DNA of 64,000 bases from Welwitschia mirabilis (taxonomy: Eukaryota; Gnetophyta; Gnetopsida; Welwitschiales). Position 1 is the first letter of the stretch. Each line of letters opens with the position of its first letter. Both the position numbers and the translations under genes were made by a program. Where the stretch lies: positions 5,142,784 through 5,206,783 of the forward strand of contig JBOZIK010000001.1 in NCBI GenBank assembly GCA_051453625.1, written 5' to 3'. The notes beneath the pieces were generated by a model, which ran no database searches, was not told the DNA's origin, and was given only the letters and a program-made list of their open reading frames with translations. This document shows positions 23,574 to 36,036 of the stretch, piece by piece.

Positions 23574-26500
23574 ATTATTCAAGTCATTCATTCTTATTAG
23601 TGTTTTTTCTTAATATATTATTCTTTGAAAACTTAAGAAATCTAGTAATGGTTCAAAAGGCTTTTGATCTTTGTTCTTCATATCATTACGATGCTATTTT
23701 AATATCAAGAAAATAATCTTTAGATTTTGATTACATCAAAATACAAAAGATAACTAACAATGTTGTAAGGCTATTTATTTATTTATCAATGAACTAAGAG
23801 ATAATATTTGTAATATTTCTGTAATATTAATTAGTTTGTAAAACTGTTAATAGTTATTATGATACCATTTAAATACTACTTAGATTTTAATAACTTCGGT
23901 TTTCTACAATTATTTATTTTTTATCTTAATAAAAAATTTATTTTCTAAATATATCATCTTTTAAATGTTACTAATATAAAGCATTAGGAGTTTAATTAAC
24001 AAGCATATCCTTGTTAAAATATTCTTACCAAATTCAATAGAATCATCCTTAATAGAGGAGGCTTAATAATTTTTTTGAGAGTTCTTTACATGGGATAAAT
24101 TATTAATAATGATATTAATTTTAGCATCAAATTTAACTCGATCTCTATGTATGTAATGGATGAAGATATATTCAAGAAAATGATCACTGCATCATTTGTA
24201 TTTATAGTTTTTAACTAAAATAACATCTATAGTAGCCCAACACATAAGACTAGATATATAAAATATGAAACATATTACAATATAAAATTTGTTAATAGGA
24301 GGAGTGAAGAATAGAAGTATGAACTCCTTATGGAGAAATTACATAAAATATAATACAACATATGACACAAGGGGGAAAAAGAACTAATAATGTAGAGATT
24401 AAACTAAAACAAAAAGGTGGAAGAGGACCTCACATGAATAATCTCACTTAAAATACTGTAACATTGATAAAAAATAATCTTATAAAATAATTATGTAATT
24501 ATTAAATAATTTTAATCAATAAAACTAATCATAGAGCACCTAATTATTCGTGTCTAACATTAGAAGAATGATGGCAAGTGATAAAGATAACTCACAAGAA
24601 ATACTAGAGATAATTCCTAGTAATAAGCATAAGTGATTTGAATATTGAGTCTAATCATGTGCTACTAATTGAAAAAAATCAAAGTAGGTTCTAATATTTA
24701 TAGCTTATTAGATTAAATAGTTATTAGAGTATCAAGTTGGAAGCATGTAGCATATATAACAAAAGTGGATTCTAATGTTAAGGATTAGTTAGGTTAACTA
24801 ATTGTCTTATCAACACATGGAGAATCAAGAAATAATACTTAAATATGGTTCTTTTGATAGGAAAGTTTTTTTTAATTTAAAATATAAATAATAATATAAA
24901 AAAAGGATGAATGAAAAAAAACAATGGATGCTTTGCTACCTCACTTGCTCTAATACTTATCATAATCTAACAAATGACATGTCTTCAATAATGCTTGAAA
25001 CACATGCTCACCACAGAATGTTATAATTCTTGAAATGATGGAAAACTTTTATATGATATTTACCTCATTGTTATTCGGGTATGTATTTATATGAAAATTC
25101 TAAATATTTTTATTAATGATTCCACCATTGAGTCTTAAGATGTCTTTGCTATGATTTTAAATTATTAAAAACTTATTTGATTCCTTCTAATCATTTAATT
25201 TTTAAGAATTCTCTTCCAAAGGAATTCCATGTTAAATAACAACTTCATCATTCCAAAGGCTCAATATGAGCTAGTCCATGGTATCTTAAGAAAATTTAAA
25301 GTTCAAGAGAAGGATAATCTTATTAAGATAATTACATATTTTAATCACATTTCTAAATAAAGACATTAATACCTTCTTCATCTAATTCCATCATCTCTAA
25401 TGACTGTTAACTTTAGCGACTCTTTTAAGATTATTTCTAGCATATAAAATTGATTCCTTACTTGAGAATAAGATGTCATATTTAAATTCATTCATTTATA
25501 TTTATTTCTTATATTTTACATCAAAAAACTATTTAATTAATTTAATTTTAAAATATCATTCTAATACAAAATTCGATTATGTTGCAACCTCCTAAAAGTC
25601 CTTGTATTAATATTTTATTCAATAAATGATATCATTTATTTAATTAATTAAATAAATGATATCTTTATTTTCATTTTGTTCCTTAATAGATAATATTCAC
25701 CATCTTTCTAAGATTTTTGGCATACCCATTAGAATGTCAAGCATAGTAGAATGTTGTACTCTCATCGGACTAAGAATGCTTTAGGTGTTTATAGGTTTTT
25801 TAACCTAGTTTAGAAAACTTTTTAAACCAATTATTACTTTTAGATCCCATTTTCCTCTTTAGAAAATTACAAATCCTATTAAAGGAATGATAAAGAATGA
25901 GAGGAATCCATATATGTATCTAGGAAGTTGCTTTTATTGCATCTAAGAATGTTTAAAATGCACCTGCAACATTATCTTACATCCTATTAACTAGGGGGGA
26001 AAAAGGAAGTTTTCTGTTAGTTGACTTCTAAAAGATGGCAATCTTTTAGAATTATTGAGATCCATGAATTTAAGATACAAGGATATAAGGAAAATTATTT
26101 TCCATTTGCAAAGTAATGGATATGATCCTTTAATACGAAAGGGTAAGAACATATTATTCTTAAAGTTGTAAAAGAAAATAAGAATAAATAAGATAGAGAA
26201 ATACCACCAATATGAGATTTTTGATTTCCATTTGATAACTGTCAAAATTATAATATTCATCATCTTTTGAATTTTTTATTGAATCCTCAACATCTTAATG
26301 CTTTATCTATTCTTCTTTGATCTAATTAATCATAGGAAATAATAAGATTAGTTTCAAGATAGCAACTTGCTTTTCTAAGTATTTTCTTACATCATTGTTT
26401 TTATGAGAAATCTGAATTTCTTACTAGATACTATTCTTAATAATAAAACCTATGTTCCCTTGTTCAATTATTTTCAAACAAAAATGATTTGAATAATTGA

Positions 26501-27110
26501 AAATTATGTTTGAGAAGACTAGTTAATTAGATTATAATTACTTAGCTCTAAATAATGGTTTCCCTTTCTTCCTAAGAAAAAATGTTGAATCCTACTCACT
26601 ACTAATAATTTAGAAAATATTGTTGGAACTTAGTTTCCTCTGAGGAACCCTCATGAGAATGATAAGAATTAGATAATGTTTAATTTCTAAGAAATGATAT
26701 GTTACTGTCAAGTTTTACATATTTCAATCCGAATTTAGGGTATCATAAAATTCTTAGTGGTTTACTTATATTGGATTATTAGATTGATAGATATCATTCT
26801 TTGGTTTTTACAATATAAATTGTGATTCTTGTAATAAAATTTTGACAAGATAAGCCTCAACACGAATTATTATGTTTACAAAGGTATGTTTTTACCTATG
26901 ATGTACTTTAGTAAGGTTAATTGTGTTATCTTAATTTTTATACATTTCCTTACACTTACCATCATTTTTTAAATCATTAAAAATTATTATTTATTATATA
27001 TTTAAAGATATCAATAACTTCCTTTTAATGTAAACCATGTATTTTTGTATCTCCTTAATTATGGTTCATATTTTAGTTAATTAATTATGTTTTTTATGTT
27101 CACATTATGC
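23574..27110. other. AT-rich region, no confident assignment
   Basis: All frames are full of stops. A 90-codon minus frame at 26,263-25,991 is Leu/Ile/Phe-rich and matches no family I recognise. A weak imperfect repetition is visible near 24,650-24,800 (two related 'gcatgt...gattctaatgtt' segments). No LTR ends, reverse transcriptase motif or RNA gene were found. Confidence 0.4.
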
Positions 27111-27114
27111 TAAT

Positions 27115-27285
27115 GATATTATACTCTAATTAATAGGACATTTATCCTCCATTTAGGAGGTTGTGTATTCAAAACTTTTGATGGCTTGCATAGTATAAGA
27201 TAAGATACTAGGTGCACTTAAATTGTTCATTCAGGTGATTATGATGGATATGTTTCCAAGGAAGGGTATGATTCCTAAAATTTTT
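27115..27285 (+). repeat. Possible tRNA-derived SINE fragment
   Basis: A tRNA-like head is suggested: an A-box-like tactctaattaataggaca (27,122-27,140), a cctcc/ggagg stem (27,146-27,160) and a B-box-like gtgtattcaaaact (27,163-27,176), with spacing near that of an RNA polymerase III promoter. A body without coding capacity follows to about 27,285. Decay is strong and no target duplication or tail was fixed, so this is tentative. Confidence 0.35.
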
Positions 27286-27519
27286 AATTTCCACATGCTC
27301 TCATATTACTTTTTTGAGAAATAATAAATTGTATTATAGCTAAGAAGATTAAGGTAATATAAAGTTACAACATAGCTTATAAGTTATTTTTCTAGACTTT
27401 GTAAAACTTTTTTTAATACTCAAAGGCCCATACATATACATCTAATTTTCTTAAATCATTATTCTAGTTCCAATATAATAAGGATTGGAAACAAGCATAT
27501 CCTAAATGATTAACAACAA

Positions 27520-28175
27520 ATACATACTCATTTGAATCATATTCTAGGGAATGAATTTAACTAATGGGGGTGGTTACAATGGGATCATCTAGATCTTCCT
27601 TTTCTTCTTCACCTACATTATGCTACTCTATTTGGTCTTCTTGTTCTTCCTATTACTTAATTAGATTTTATTCTTCTATACTATGATCTATATGTGCATC
27701 ATCAGTGCATATTTTTGGCATGGAGATGCCATAATCTCCATTTTTTTCTATGAATTTTGCAGAAAGTGGTTTTTATATTGAACTACCAAGGATGTATTTT
27801 CATGTAATGATGCTAGCATCTATTTTAATATTTGTTTGATAGAGAAGCCAAATAAGGCCTTAATGCCTTACTCTTGTGCTATCTAGAGAGTAATGTAAAG
27901 AATCTAAAAGGAAGAATGAAAGATCTATTTAAAATTCATCCAACATAGCTATCAAAAGGTAGAAATGAAGCTCATTGATTTTGTCAAAGTAACCCTTCAA
28001 AGTAAAGTATTTCATAATAAGCATTACTTGGATACAAAAAGAATAGGGGATATCTTTTACCTTGTAACTGCCATCTATTTTCTTGAGGGACTTGCTAATG
28101 ATTTTCTCAAACTAAGGGATGATGGAAGCATTTAGGGCTTTCCTCTTTAGTTATATCTCTTAAAGCATGTTTAAA
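27520..28175 (-). pseudogene. Unidentified coding-like frame
   Basis: Reading leftwards from about 28,130, one minus frame stays largely open, with SLKKIDGSYKVKDIPYSFC, LKGYFDKINELHFYLL and IDASIITWKYILGSS, broken by isolated TAG/TAA codons. The tail near 27,600-27,700 is acidic (EEQEDQIE). The long, protein-like composition suggests an old gene or element frame. I do not recognise the family; an extra-frame protein of a retrotransposon is one possibility. It is cut by the copia insertion at 28,180. Confidence 0.35.
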
Positions 28176-28179
28176 TTAT

Positions 28180-29310
28180 TAATGTAAGGTGATCCAATGT
28201 GAAAACATCATATGTTTTGTATCTAGGTTATTTCTTAAAGTCATTATCTAGAAATCTATAAGATTAGAAAACATTATGTTATGAAAAATATTAATGTGTA
28301 TTATAAGGGATTATATCCCACATAGATTAAAAAAAAGAGGGATAACTTCAAAACCCTCTATAAAAGACTTAATTAATGTAATGAATTTACTTAAGACTGA
28401 TGCCTTTTGAAGAGAAGAATGAATTACTGAAGAATTTATTCTAGATCTTATTGCTTGATTATTACTTGGTCATTTATCTTTTCTATACACCTTATTTTAG
28501 GCTTGAAAGATTGAGATAAGTTCAGATTCTTCATTGTTATTATTGCTTTAATCTTGAATAAGCTTCATTCTCTATTTCATATTATGTTTTGTTTAAAATA
28601 CTTTAAGATTCAGATATTAGAAGAAAGATCATGTAACTAACATGAAATAAAAGGTTATTTCAATAAGTAAAGAAGATTTTAAGTTGCATTCAAAAGATCC
28701 AATTAAAGATTAATGATCTTTTAATATTTATATAAAGATTTGATCATTTCAAGATTTTATTATGTCATTTCATCAAATGAGAAAAATATTTTCATACTTG
28801 AAGAAAGATCTAGAAAGAATTACATTTTTTAGCCTTTAAATTCACTTTTGAAGTGTTTTATTTGATTTAAATATGATGGTAGATGAGTTAGCCTTCAAAT
28901 TTTACCATTAGAACTTTGTTTTAGCATTTTTTAAACCCTTTTCCAAAATTGACTTGCAATATAGACTTCTTTTAATAGGTAGACATCTATGATAGATGAA
29001 ATAGATGTCTTTCAGCCTCAAAGATATCTTCATAGAACTTAGTTTTTAAGTTACTAAAAGGGTAAATGTCTAAATAGATGTCTGCCAGTTTTGAAGACAT
29101 CTTTACAAAGTTAAAATTTAATTACAGAGAATAAAACTTTTATAATATATGTTTAACACATCAAAGATGTCTTCTATCAATTAACTAAACTCAAAAAAGA
29201 CATCTAATAGGTCAAAGATGTCTGTTCTTCTCTAAGAGATCTTATACATCAAAGGCATCTTTAACTTAAAGAATTCAAAATCAACTGGGTTCATTAGGCT
29301 TCTAATAATA
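28180..29310 (+). repeat. 5' LTR of copia element 2
   Basis: Begins TAATGTAAGGTGATCC where the 3' LTR has TGATGTAATGTGGTCC. A TATA-like tataaaag is at 28,359-28,366, matched at 33,699. AGATGTCT/AGACATCT-like words are dense from about 28,980 to 29,260. Confidence 0.85.
28359..28366 (+). promoter_or_regulatory. LTR TATA box
   Basis: The word tataaaag sits after a conserved agagggataact block; the 3' LTR has tataaaat at the same place (33,699-33,706). Confidence 0.5.
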
Positions 29311-29312
29311 AA

Positions 29313-29324
29313 TAGTATCAGAGA
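29313..29324 (+). other. Primer binding site, initiator Met tRNA type
   Basis: The sequence tagtatcagaga lies two bases after the LTR end. It differs from tggtatcagagc by a G-to-A change and by the last base. Confidence 0.7.
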
Positions 29325-29399
29325 ACAAAGAATAGGTACAAATATCTAAAGAATATCTAGTTTAAAGATCACATAGGTTAGTTTCATATTCATTTCAAT

Positions 29400-30360
29400 A
29401 TGTCAAAGGATATTCTTAGGTGTTTAATTATCTTTACTGGAAGTTAGGATTTCACTTATTGGTATTAGTTAATAAAGACATTACTTGAATGGAATGAATG
29501 TTATGATGTAGATCAGAATGGTTTCTTTGATCCTTAAAATCCTAATGTGTTAAATTAAGAACAAAAAAAAAAATAGATGCACTACATTATTAAGATGATC
29601 ATCTATACTTCTGTAAGTCAAGCCATTAGAGCTAGAATCATAGAAAAAGAAAATGTAAAAGATTACTGGGATCAACTCAAAAGTGAGTTTAGAGGTAGCC
29701 AAGAGAACATTAAAATTTAATAATTCAACTATCGATCAGAATTTAAAAATTTATACACCACAAGAGGTAAGTCCATTAAATATTTCTTTCAAAGAATGCA
29801 TCAAGCAGTTAGAAATATTAATGGATACAATTATGGATTCATTAAAAGCTAAAAGATAGATAAAATAGTTCAAGTTCTCTATAATGATGCTTGATATAAT
29901 ACTATTATGACTAATTTTCTTTAAATAAAAGATCTCAGTAGCTTACTAGTTGATGCATTGGTTACTCATATAAGAACATTGAAAGATTTAGAAAACAATG
30001 TATCTCCACATGGTTAGACCTATGTTGCAAATTTATAAAGAGGAAGAAATGGTAGGTTTGCTAAAGGAAGAGGAAGAGAAAGTTATCAAAATTAAGGCGA
30101 GAATAATGAAACCTATATTTTTTCTTAAAAATAAGAAAAGCAACAAATTTTCAAAGGTTTTCAAAGAGGAAGAGGATCTTTAAAGAGGTGGCAAATTTGA
30201 TGGTCAAAGTGGAAGAGGTAATTATTTCAAAACAGGTACCAAAATTAATACTCTAAAGAAGGCACAAAGAAAGATGAACTATGATGCATAAACTACAAGA
30301 CAAACTAAGTCATATTGAAGATAAATGTTGGTAGAAATTGGATTTTCTCACCATTTCAAC
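29400..30360 (+). pseudogene. copia element 2 gag remnant
   Basis: A FNYLYWKL segment near 29,430 marks the gag N-terminus. A UBN2-type middle with KSIKYFFQRMHQAV near 29,775 and an IKDLSSLLVDALVTHI helix near 29,930 follows, then a basic Arg/Gly/Lys-rich stretch (30,030-30,250). The zinc knuckle region near 30,290-30,345 is degraded. Frameshifts and stops interrupt the frame. Confidence 0.7.
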
Positions 30361-30499
30361 TAATCATGCTTTATTCAAATCTATTAAAGAATGTGAACTA
30401 TCTACTTATTAGCCAATAATTAACAAAGAAGAGTAAGTTGAAGAAGGGTTAACAAACTATTTAGCCTTAGTTTTTATAAAAAATATTAATCCTTCCACA

Positions 30500-33400
30500 T
30501 GGATTGTGGATAGTGGTTATTCAAATCACATGACTCTAAATAAGAATTTATTTGTTAATTATAGGATTACTAATTTGGGATTCATCAAAGTCAATGATTG
30601 TAATTTTATTAAAGTGGAAGGCATTGAATATGTCAAAAGAAATTTCCAAGAGGGAAGATGGATAAATGTTAATAATGTCTTTCATGTACTCAAGCTTTCT
30701 AATTCATTACTTTCAGTTAAACAGATGGTTCAAAGAGGTAATAAAGTTATGTTTGACAAGAATGATTGTACCATAAAGGATGATATAGGCTTCTTCACTA
30801 CTATTCAAAGAATGATAAATCAAATCTATGCATTCATTTCCATGGGAGATGATACATTAGGTAAAAATTTAAAACTTGTGTTAATGTCTATTATAATTAA
30901 AAACCCTTTAATTTTATGGCACATGAGATTAGGACATGCTTTCTCCATAAATATTATGAAGATGTTAAGAGATCAAAGTGTGATAGGAATTAAATGTTAA
31001 GAAATAAGTATTGAAATTTGTGAAACATGCATGAAGGACAAGTAAAATTTTAATTCACATAATGCCATCATGGAGAGAAAAATTATGTCACTTGAGTTGG
31101 TACACATAGATTTGATTGGTCCGATTGATACTTGCACAATGAAAGATTTCAAATATTTTATGGTAATTATTAGTAATTTTTCTAGATATACTTGGTCTTA
31201 TATCCTCTAATAAAAAGATGAAGCATTATCTAATTTTAAATATTTTAAAGAACATGTTGAAAATCAATTTGGACAAAAGACAAAAGCCATTAGAAGTAAT
31301 AGAGGAGGTAAATTTGTGAATAATGATTTTGATTAATTTTGTGATGAATATGGCATTTTAAAACAAATAACGTGTCTTTATTCTCCACAAAGTAATGAAA
31401 GAGCTAAAAGGAAAAATCATGTAATACAAGAGATAGTGCATTACTTATTGACATAAAGCATATTACTCAATTCATATTAGAGTGAGGCTATTACTACAAT
31501 CACATATCTTCTCAACTAGGTGGTTACATGATTAAACCAAGGTAAAACTCCATGTGAGCTAATTTTCAAGAGAGTTCCAAATTTTTCTCATTTAAAAAAT
31601 TTTGGCCATATTTATTAAGTACACATACCCAATCAATTAACATCTAAACTTAATGCTAGAAGTAGGAAGGGCATTTTTATTGAACATGATGTAAAATTTT
31701 GTGGATATAGATGTTTTAAACCCATTAGTGAAAGATATTTTATTTCTATAGATGTTAAGTTTAATGAATCAAAATTTAGTTTAGCACACTTCTCTTATGA
31801 AGAAGATAATGTTGGTAAGCCATTCATCACTTCTCATCCATCTATGCCATTAAGAATTATCAAAGATCATCCACCTTCTTAAATATTAGATACACATTTT
31901 TATAGAAGCTTTACAAGAAGTATGAGCATATCTCGTGTAGCATATTTAGCCTTAATTAATGAAATAAAATTATTTGATGAAGCTCTTCAATATTCAATTT
32001 GGAGAGAAGCAATAGAGAAAGAAATGAATGCAATACAAAAAATGACACATGGAAACTTGTAGAAAAACCAAAAGAAAAGAAGATCATTGACTCAAAATAG
32101 ATATTCAAAACAAAATAAAATGAAAAATGCATTATCACAAGTTATAAAGCAAGACTATTTGGTATAGGTTATAAGCAAAAGAAGCATATTAATTATGAAG
32201 AAAGTTTTACACTAGTTGCCAGGTTTAAAACCATAAAATTAATTTTTTAAAACTAATTTATGGAGGCTTTTTTTTGCATCCAATGGATGTAAATAGTGCA
32301 TTTTTAAATATCAATCTAGAAGAAGAAGTATACATTTTTTCTCTTAAAGGTTTATTGTTGAAGGTTAAGAAAAAAAAATATGTAAACTTAAAAAAGCTCT
32401 TTATGGTCTCAAGCAAGCCTCAGAATCTTAGTTTAGAAGAATTAATCATTACTTGATTGGGAAATGCTATAAAGCATGCATGTTAGAGCTTACTTTATAT
32501 TTCAAATACTTAAATGATCATTTCATTATGATATATCTTTATGTTGATGACATAGTATTCTTTGCTACATGTGACAATGATTGAAAAATTCAAGGTGAAA
32601 ATGAAAACTAAATTTAAAGTGAAAGATCTTGGAAATCTTAAATATTTTTTGGGCATTCAAGTTAATCAAGCTAGAGATACCATGTTTATACATAATCAAA
32701 TTTTGCACAAGCCATCGTGGAAAAATATGAGCATCTTGAAGCAAAACTAACTGCCACTCCACTACCTCAAAATCTCAAAATTGAAAGGAAAGATTCTTCA
32801 AGGAGGGTGGATGCTTCTTTTAATAGGTCCATGATAGGATCGTTGAGATTTATGTGTCATAAAAGACTTGATATTAAATTTGTAACATTATTTATCTCTA
32901 AATATATGGCTAAAATAAGAGAAAGTTATCTTGTCGCTTTAAAACATCTCATAAGGTATTTACTTAGCACACTTACACTTGGGTCTAAATTTTAAAAAGG
33001 CAATGGATATATTCATTCTTATTGTGATGCTAATTGGGGTGGATCCATTAAAGATAGAAAATCCACTTCTGGTACTATTGTATTTCATGGAAGAAATCCA
33101 ATTTATTGAAAGTCAAAGAAACAAACCTGTGCATCTCTTTCATCGACTAAAGCTAAGTACATCTCCATGGCTAACTCTCTTTAATATGTTTTATGGATTT
33201 TAAAATTATTTAAACAATGGTAGGTAAAAGGAAAAACAACAATTGATGTGTTTGGTAATAATATTCTAGCCATAATACTTTCTCAAGAATACACTCTTCA
33301 CAAGAAGATTAAGCACATTGAAATCAAATCATATTTCATCAAAGACAAGATGAAGGAGGAAGTAATAATGCCCAAGCATGTTTTCACAAATGATCAAGTT

Positions 33401-33510
33401 GCTAATATGTTAAAAAAAAAGTTGTCAATATTCAAGATGGATTATTTCATCTTCAAGTCAAATATTATCTTTGTGTCTCTAGCATCTAATTTTCACATTA
33501 TTCCAAAGGA
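30500..33510 (+). pseudogene. copia element 2 pol remnant
   Basis: Protease: WIVDSGYSNHMT, with the catalytic DSG codons at 30,509-30,517; this is the longest open stretch (30,506-31,000) and runs into the pre-integrase WHMRLGHAFS near 30,920. Integrase: CETCMKDK near 31,020, then VHIDLIGPID near 31,105 and FCDEYGI near 31,340. Reverse transcriptase: ALYGLKQASE near 32,395 and the catalytic YVDD at 32,540-32,551 followed by IVFFAT. RNase H: CDANWGGSIKDRKSTSGT near 33,025 and KHIEIKSYFIKDKM near 33,320, ending ANMLKKKLS near 33,400. At least several frameshifts and many TAA/TAG codons occur. Confidence 0.88.
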
Positions 33511-33518
33511 GGGATAGT
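33504..33518 (+). other. Polypurine tract
   Basis: Purine-rich caaaggagggatagt lies immediately before TGATGTAATG of the 3' LTR. Confidence 0.75.
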
Positions 33519-34632
33519 TGATGTAATGTGGTCCAATGTGGACACATCATATGTTTCATAGTAGGGTTATTTATGAAAGCCATTTTCTAAAAAGCTATAA
33601 GCTTATAAAACCTTATGTTATGAAAAATATTAATGTGTCTTGTAAGTAATTATATTCCATATGGAATAGTAAAAAAGAGGGATAACTCCAAACTCCTCTA
33701 TAAAATACTTGATTAATGTGATGAATTTACTTAAGACTAATGCCTCTTGAAGAGAAGAATGAAATGCTAAAGAAATTGTGCCAGATCTTATTGCTTAATC
33801 CTTGCCTAATGATTTAGCTTTTCTATATGCCTTATTTTATGCTTGAAAGATTAAGATAAATTTAGATTCTTTATTATTACTATCTCTTTAAGCTTAAATA
33901 AGCTACATTCTTCATTTCAAACCAAGTTTTGTTTAAAATACTTCAATATTGAAAGATTAGAAGAAATATCATGAGAAAGATCATGTAATTAAGATGAGAT
34001 AGAAGGTTATTTTAATAAGTAATAAAGATTTCAATTTGTGTTTAAAAGATTTGATCAAAGATTGATTATCTTTAAAGATTTATATAATATTTGATCATTT
34101 CAAAGTTTATTATGTCATTTCATTAAATGAAAAAAAGATTTTTTATTTAAAAAATATTTTCAAATAATTACATTTTGGATGCTTTAAATTTATTTTAAAG
34201 TTTTCTTTAATCTCAGTATGATCGTAATGAGTTGGCCTTTAAATTTTGCCATTAGAACTTTATTTTAGTGTCTTTCAGACTATATTTCAAACCTAACTTG
34301 TAGATAGATTTTTTTTAATAGGTAGACATCTATTATATATAAAATAGATGTCTTTTAGACTCAAAGAAATCTTCACAGAACTCAGTTTTTAAGTGATTAA
34401 TATCTACCATATTTAAAGACATCTTTGCAAAACTTAAATTTGATTATATAGAATAAAAATTTCAAGATGAACATATAACATATTAAAGACATCTTTTATT
34501 AACTAACCAAACTTAGGAAAGACACATAATAGGTCAAATACATCTGTGCTTCTTTGAAATATCTTCTACATCAAAGATGCCTTTAACTTAAAGCATCCAA
34601 AATTATCCAGGCTTACCAAGCTTCTGCTAACA
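33519..34632 (+). repeat. 3' LTR of copia element 2
   Basis: Aligns with 28,180-29,310 and ends ...cttctgctaaca, a canonical CA. It carries the same TATA region and AGATGTCT-type word cluster (about 34,320-34,570). Confidence 0.85.
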
Positions 34633-34816
34633 CAAATACAATCACTAATATAGGTAATATTAATATAAATTATAGTGTTACCTATGCTAGAAGATCTTCC
34701 ATTCCAATTTTAATAAATTGCTTTGATAGATCTAAATCATCTTCAAAAGCTTTCCATCTCTACATGTAATTAAGGAGTGCATCATGATTTGCTAGCTTAA
34801 TGTAGAGTGTCATTCT
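34633..34816. other. Spacer between copia element 2 and outer Athila element
   Basis: These 184 bases are the original left flank of the outer Athila insertion and should continue in the DNA at 59,433. On the minus strand this would be the far 3' side of the LINE. No motif is recognised. Confidence 0.4.
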
Positions 34817-34821
34817 CATGT

Positions 34822-34930
34822 TGATGAATGCTTATGTGATGAAATAAATGCAAAAAATATTATAAAATAATATAAAATGGTATTGGAAAAATGTAGAAAT
34901 TATGATACTATTAAGCTAAAATATGCTCAC
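34822..34930 (-). repeat. Outer Athila 3' LTR, distal fragment
   Basis: The end of the outer 3' LTR, cut off by the nested insertion. It aligns with 58,461-58,570, including shared atgcaaaaaatatta and gaaaaatgtagaaa segments. Confidence 0.85.
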
Positions 34931-36022
34931 TGTTGCGGTGTGTATTTGTGCAAGTACTTAAGTTCAAAAGGATTCTGTCATTCATAAAATAAATAGATAT
35001 CTCACAAAATAAAACACACTACCATGAGTGGGAGTAGACCCGAAATGTTGTATTTACATTAAATACTATGAAACGAGGCTCGAATTGCTTTGTAAAAAGA
35101 ATAATAGAAACCAGAAATAAAGAACAAATATAAGGAAATAAATTACAATGCAAAATTTAAGATGCAACTAACCTAGATGAAATGTAAAATAGAACTAACA
35201 CTACTTGCTTTCATCCTTAATAAAAGCTACCTTTAATAATATATATTACCCAAGAAATTGTCACCAGATCAAGGGTAACATAGACTATAAGGATTATCAA
35301 AGAAACTAATATGCAAACATAAAAATAAAACAAAATTTATATTAAGAGTAACAAAGCATCTGGGTTACAAAATAGTCGTGCCTTAATGAAGGATACACAG
35401 CCTTTCACCAAGGGAAGGTCTTTCTGGAATACTCAAGATGGATCTCTTGCCCTTCAATCTCCTATCATGAGAATTTTTGGTGCAACGAAGATGAGAAAGA
35501 GAGTCAAAGGGGAACTTATTTATAATAACTTACAGCAGAAAATGACAAACAGAAGACATAGGTAGGTGCGCTCTTTTACATAAATGAAATGGACGAAATG
35601 GTTAAGGATTACTATCAGAGTCAATTACATGTTAGTGTCATCCTAACTATCATCCGAATGACATGGGGATGATAAATCATTACAAAATATAACTCATAAT
35701 GATGACTTAGCAGTGATTCAACAATCCACCTTAGCAATTAGTAGTTTTGTTGTCCTGCCTGTCATGGGGATGATAAAGAAAATGATGGTTTTCTTAATTA
35801 TTTAATTTGAAGAGAAACTTAGTATCTTTATCAGTAATCCTTCTTGAAATCTCTGTGAATCAGAATGTACCTTTAACACATTAAATCTGGGTAAGAATCA
35901 CACATTTCCAAGATTTTCTATCATTTCTTCAAAATCCTCAGAATTGCACTTAAACCTGTATAAATGTCCTTTAAAACAACTCCTAAAATCCCATCAAATA
36001 ACCACAAATTGGCATCACAACA
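34931..36022 (-). repeat. Nested Athila 3' LTR
   Basis: Aligns along its length with 43,356-44,420; on the plus strand it runs TGTTGC...CACAACA. The polypurine tract sits just outside its right edge, which fixes it as the 3' LTR of a minus-strand element. Confidence 0.9.
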
Positions 36023-36036
36023 TAGCCCCCCACTTA
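36023..36036 (-). other. Polypurine tract of nested Athila
   Basis: The plus strand reads tagccccccactta next to the LTR; the minus strand is therefore a G-rich purine tract ending at the LTR start. Confidence 0.8.

Larger units (their letters stand above)
28180..34632 (+). mobile_element. Full-length Ty1/copia element 2
   Basis: A second complete but dead copia element of about 6.45 kb, with paired LTRs (28,180-29,310 and 33,519-34,632), a primer site, a polypurine tract and a gag-PR-INT-RT-RNase H order. Its compact 4.2-kb interior with no room for an extra 3' frame differs from the larger SIRE-like element. I could not match a clean target duplication (attat on the left, caaat on the right). 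Its right end lies only 184 bp from the outer Athila insertion. Confidence 0.88.

Noticed and set aside
25991-26263. 90-codon minus frame considered as a LINE fragment
   Set aside because: No reverse transcriptase, endonuclease or zinc-knuckle motif could be matched; left as unassigned.
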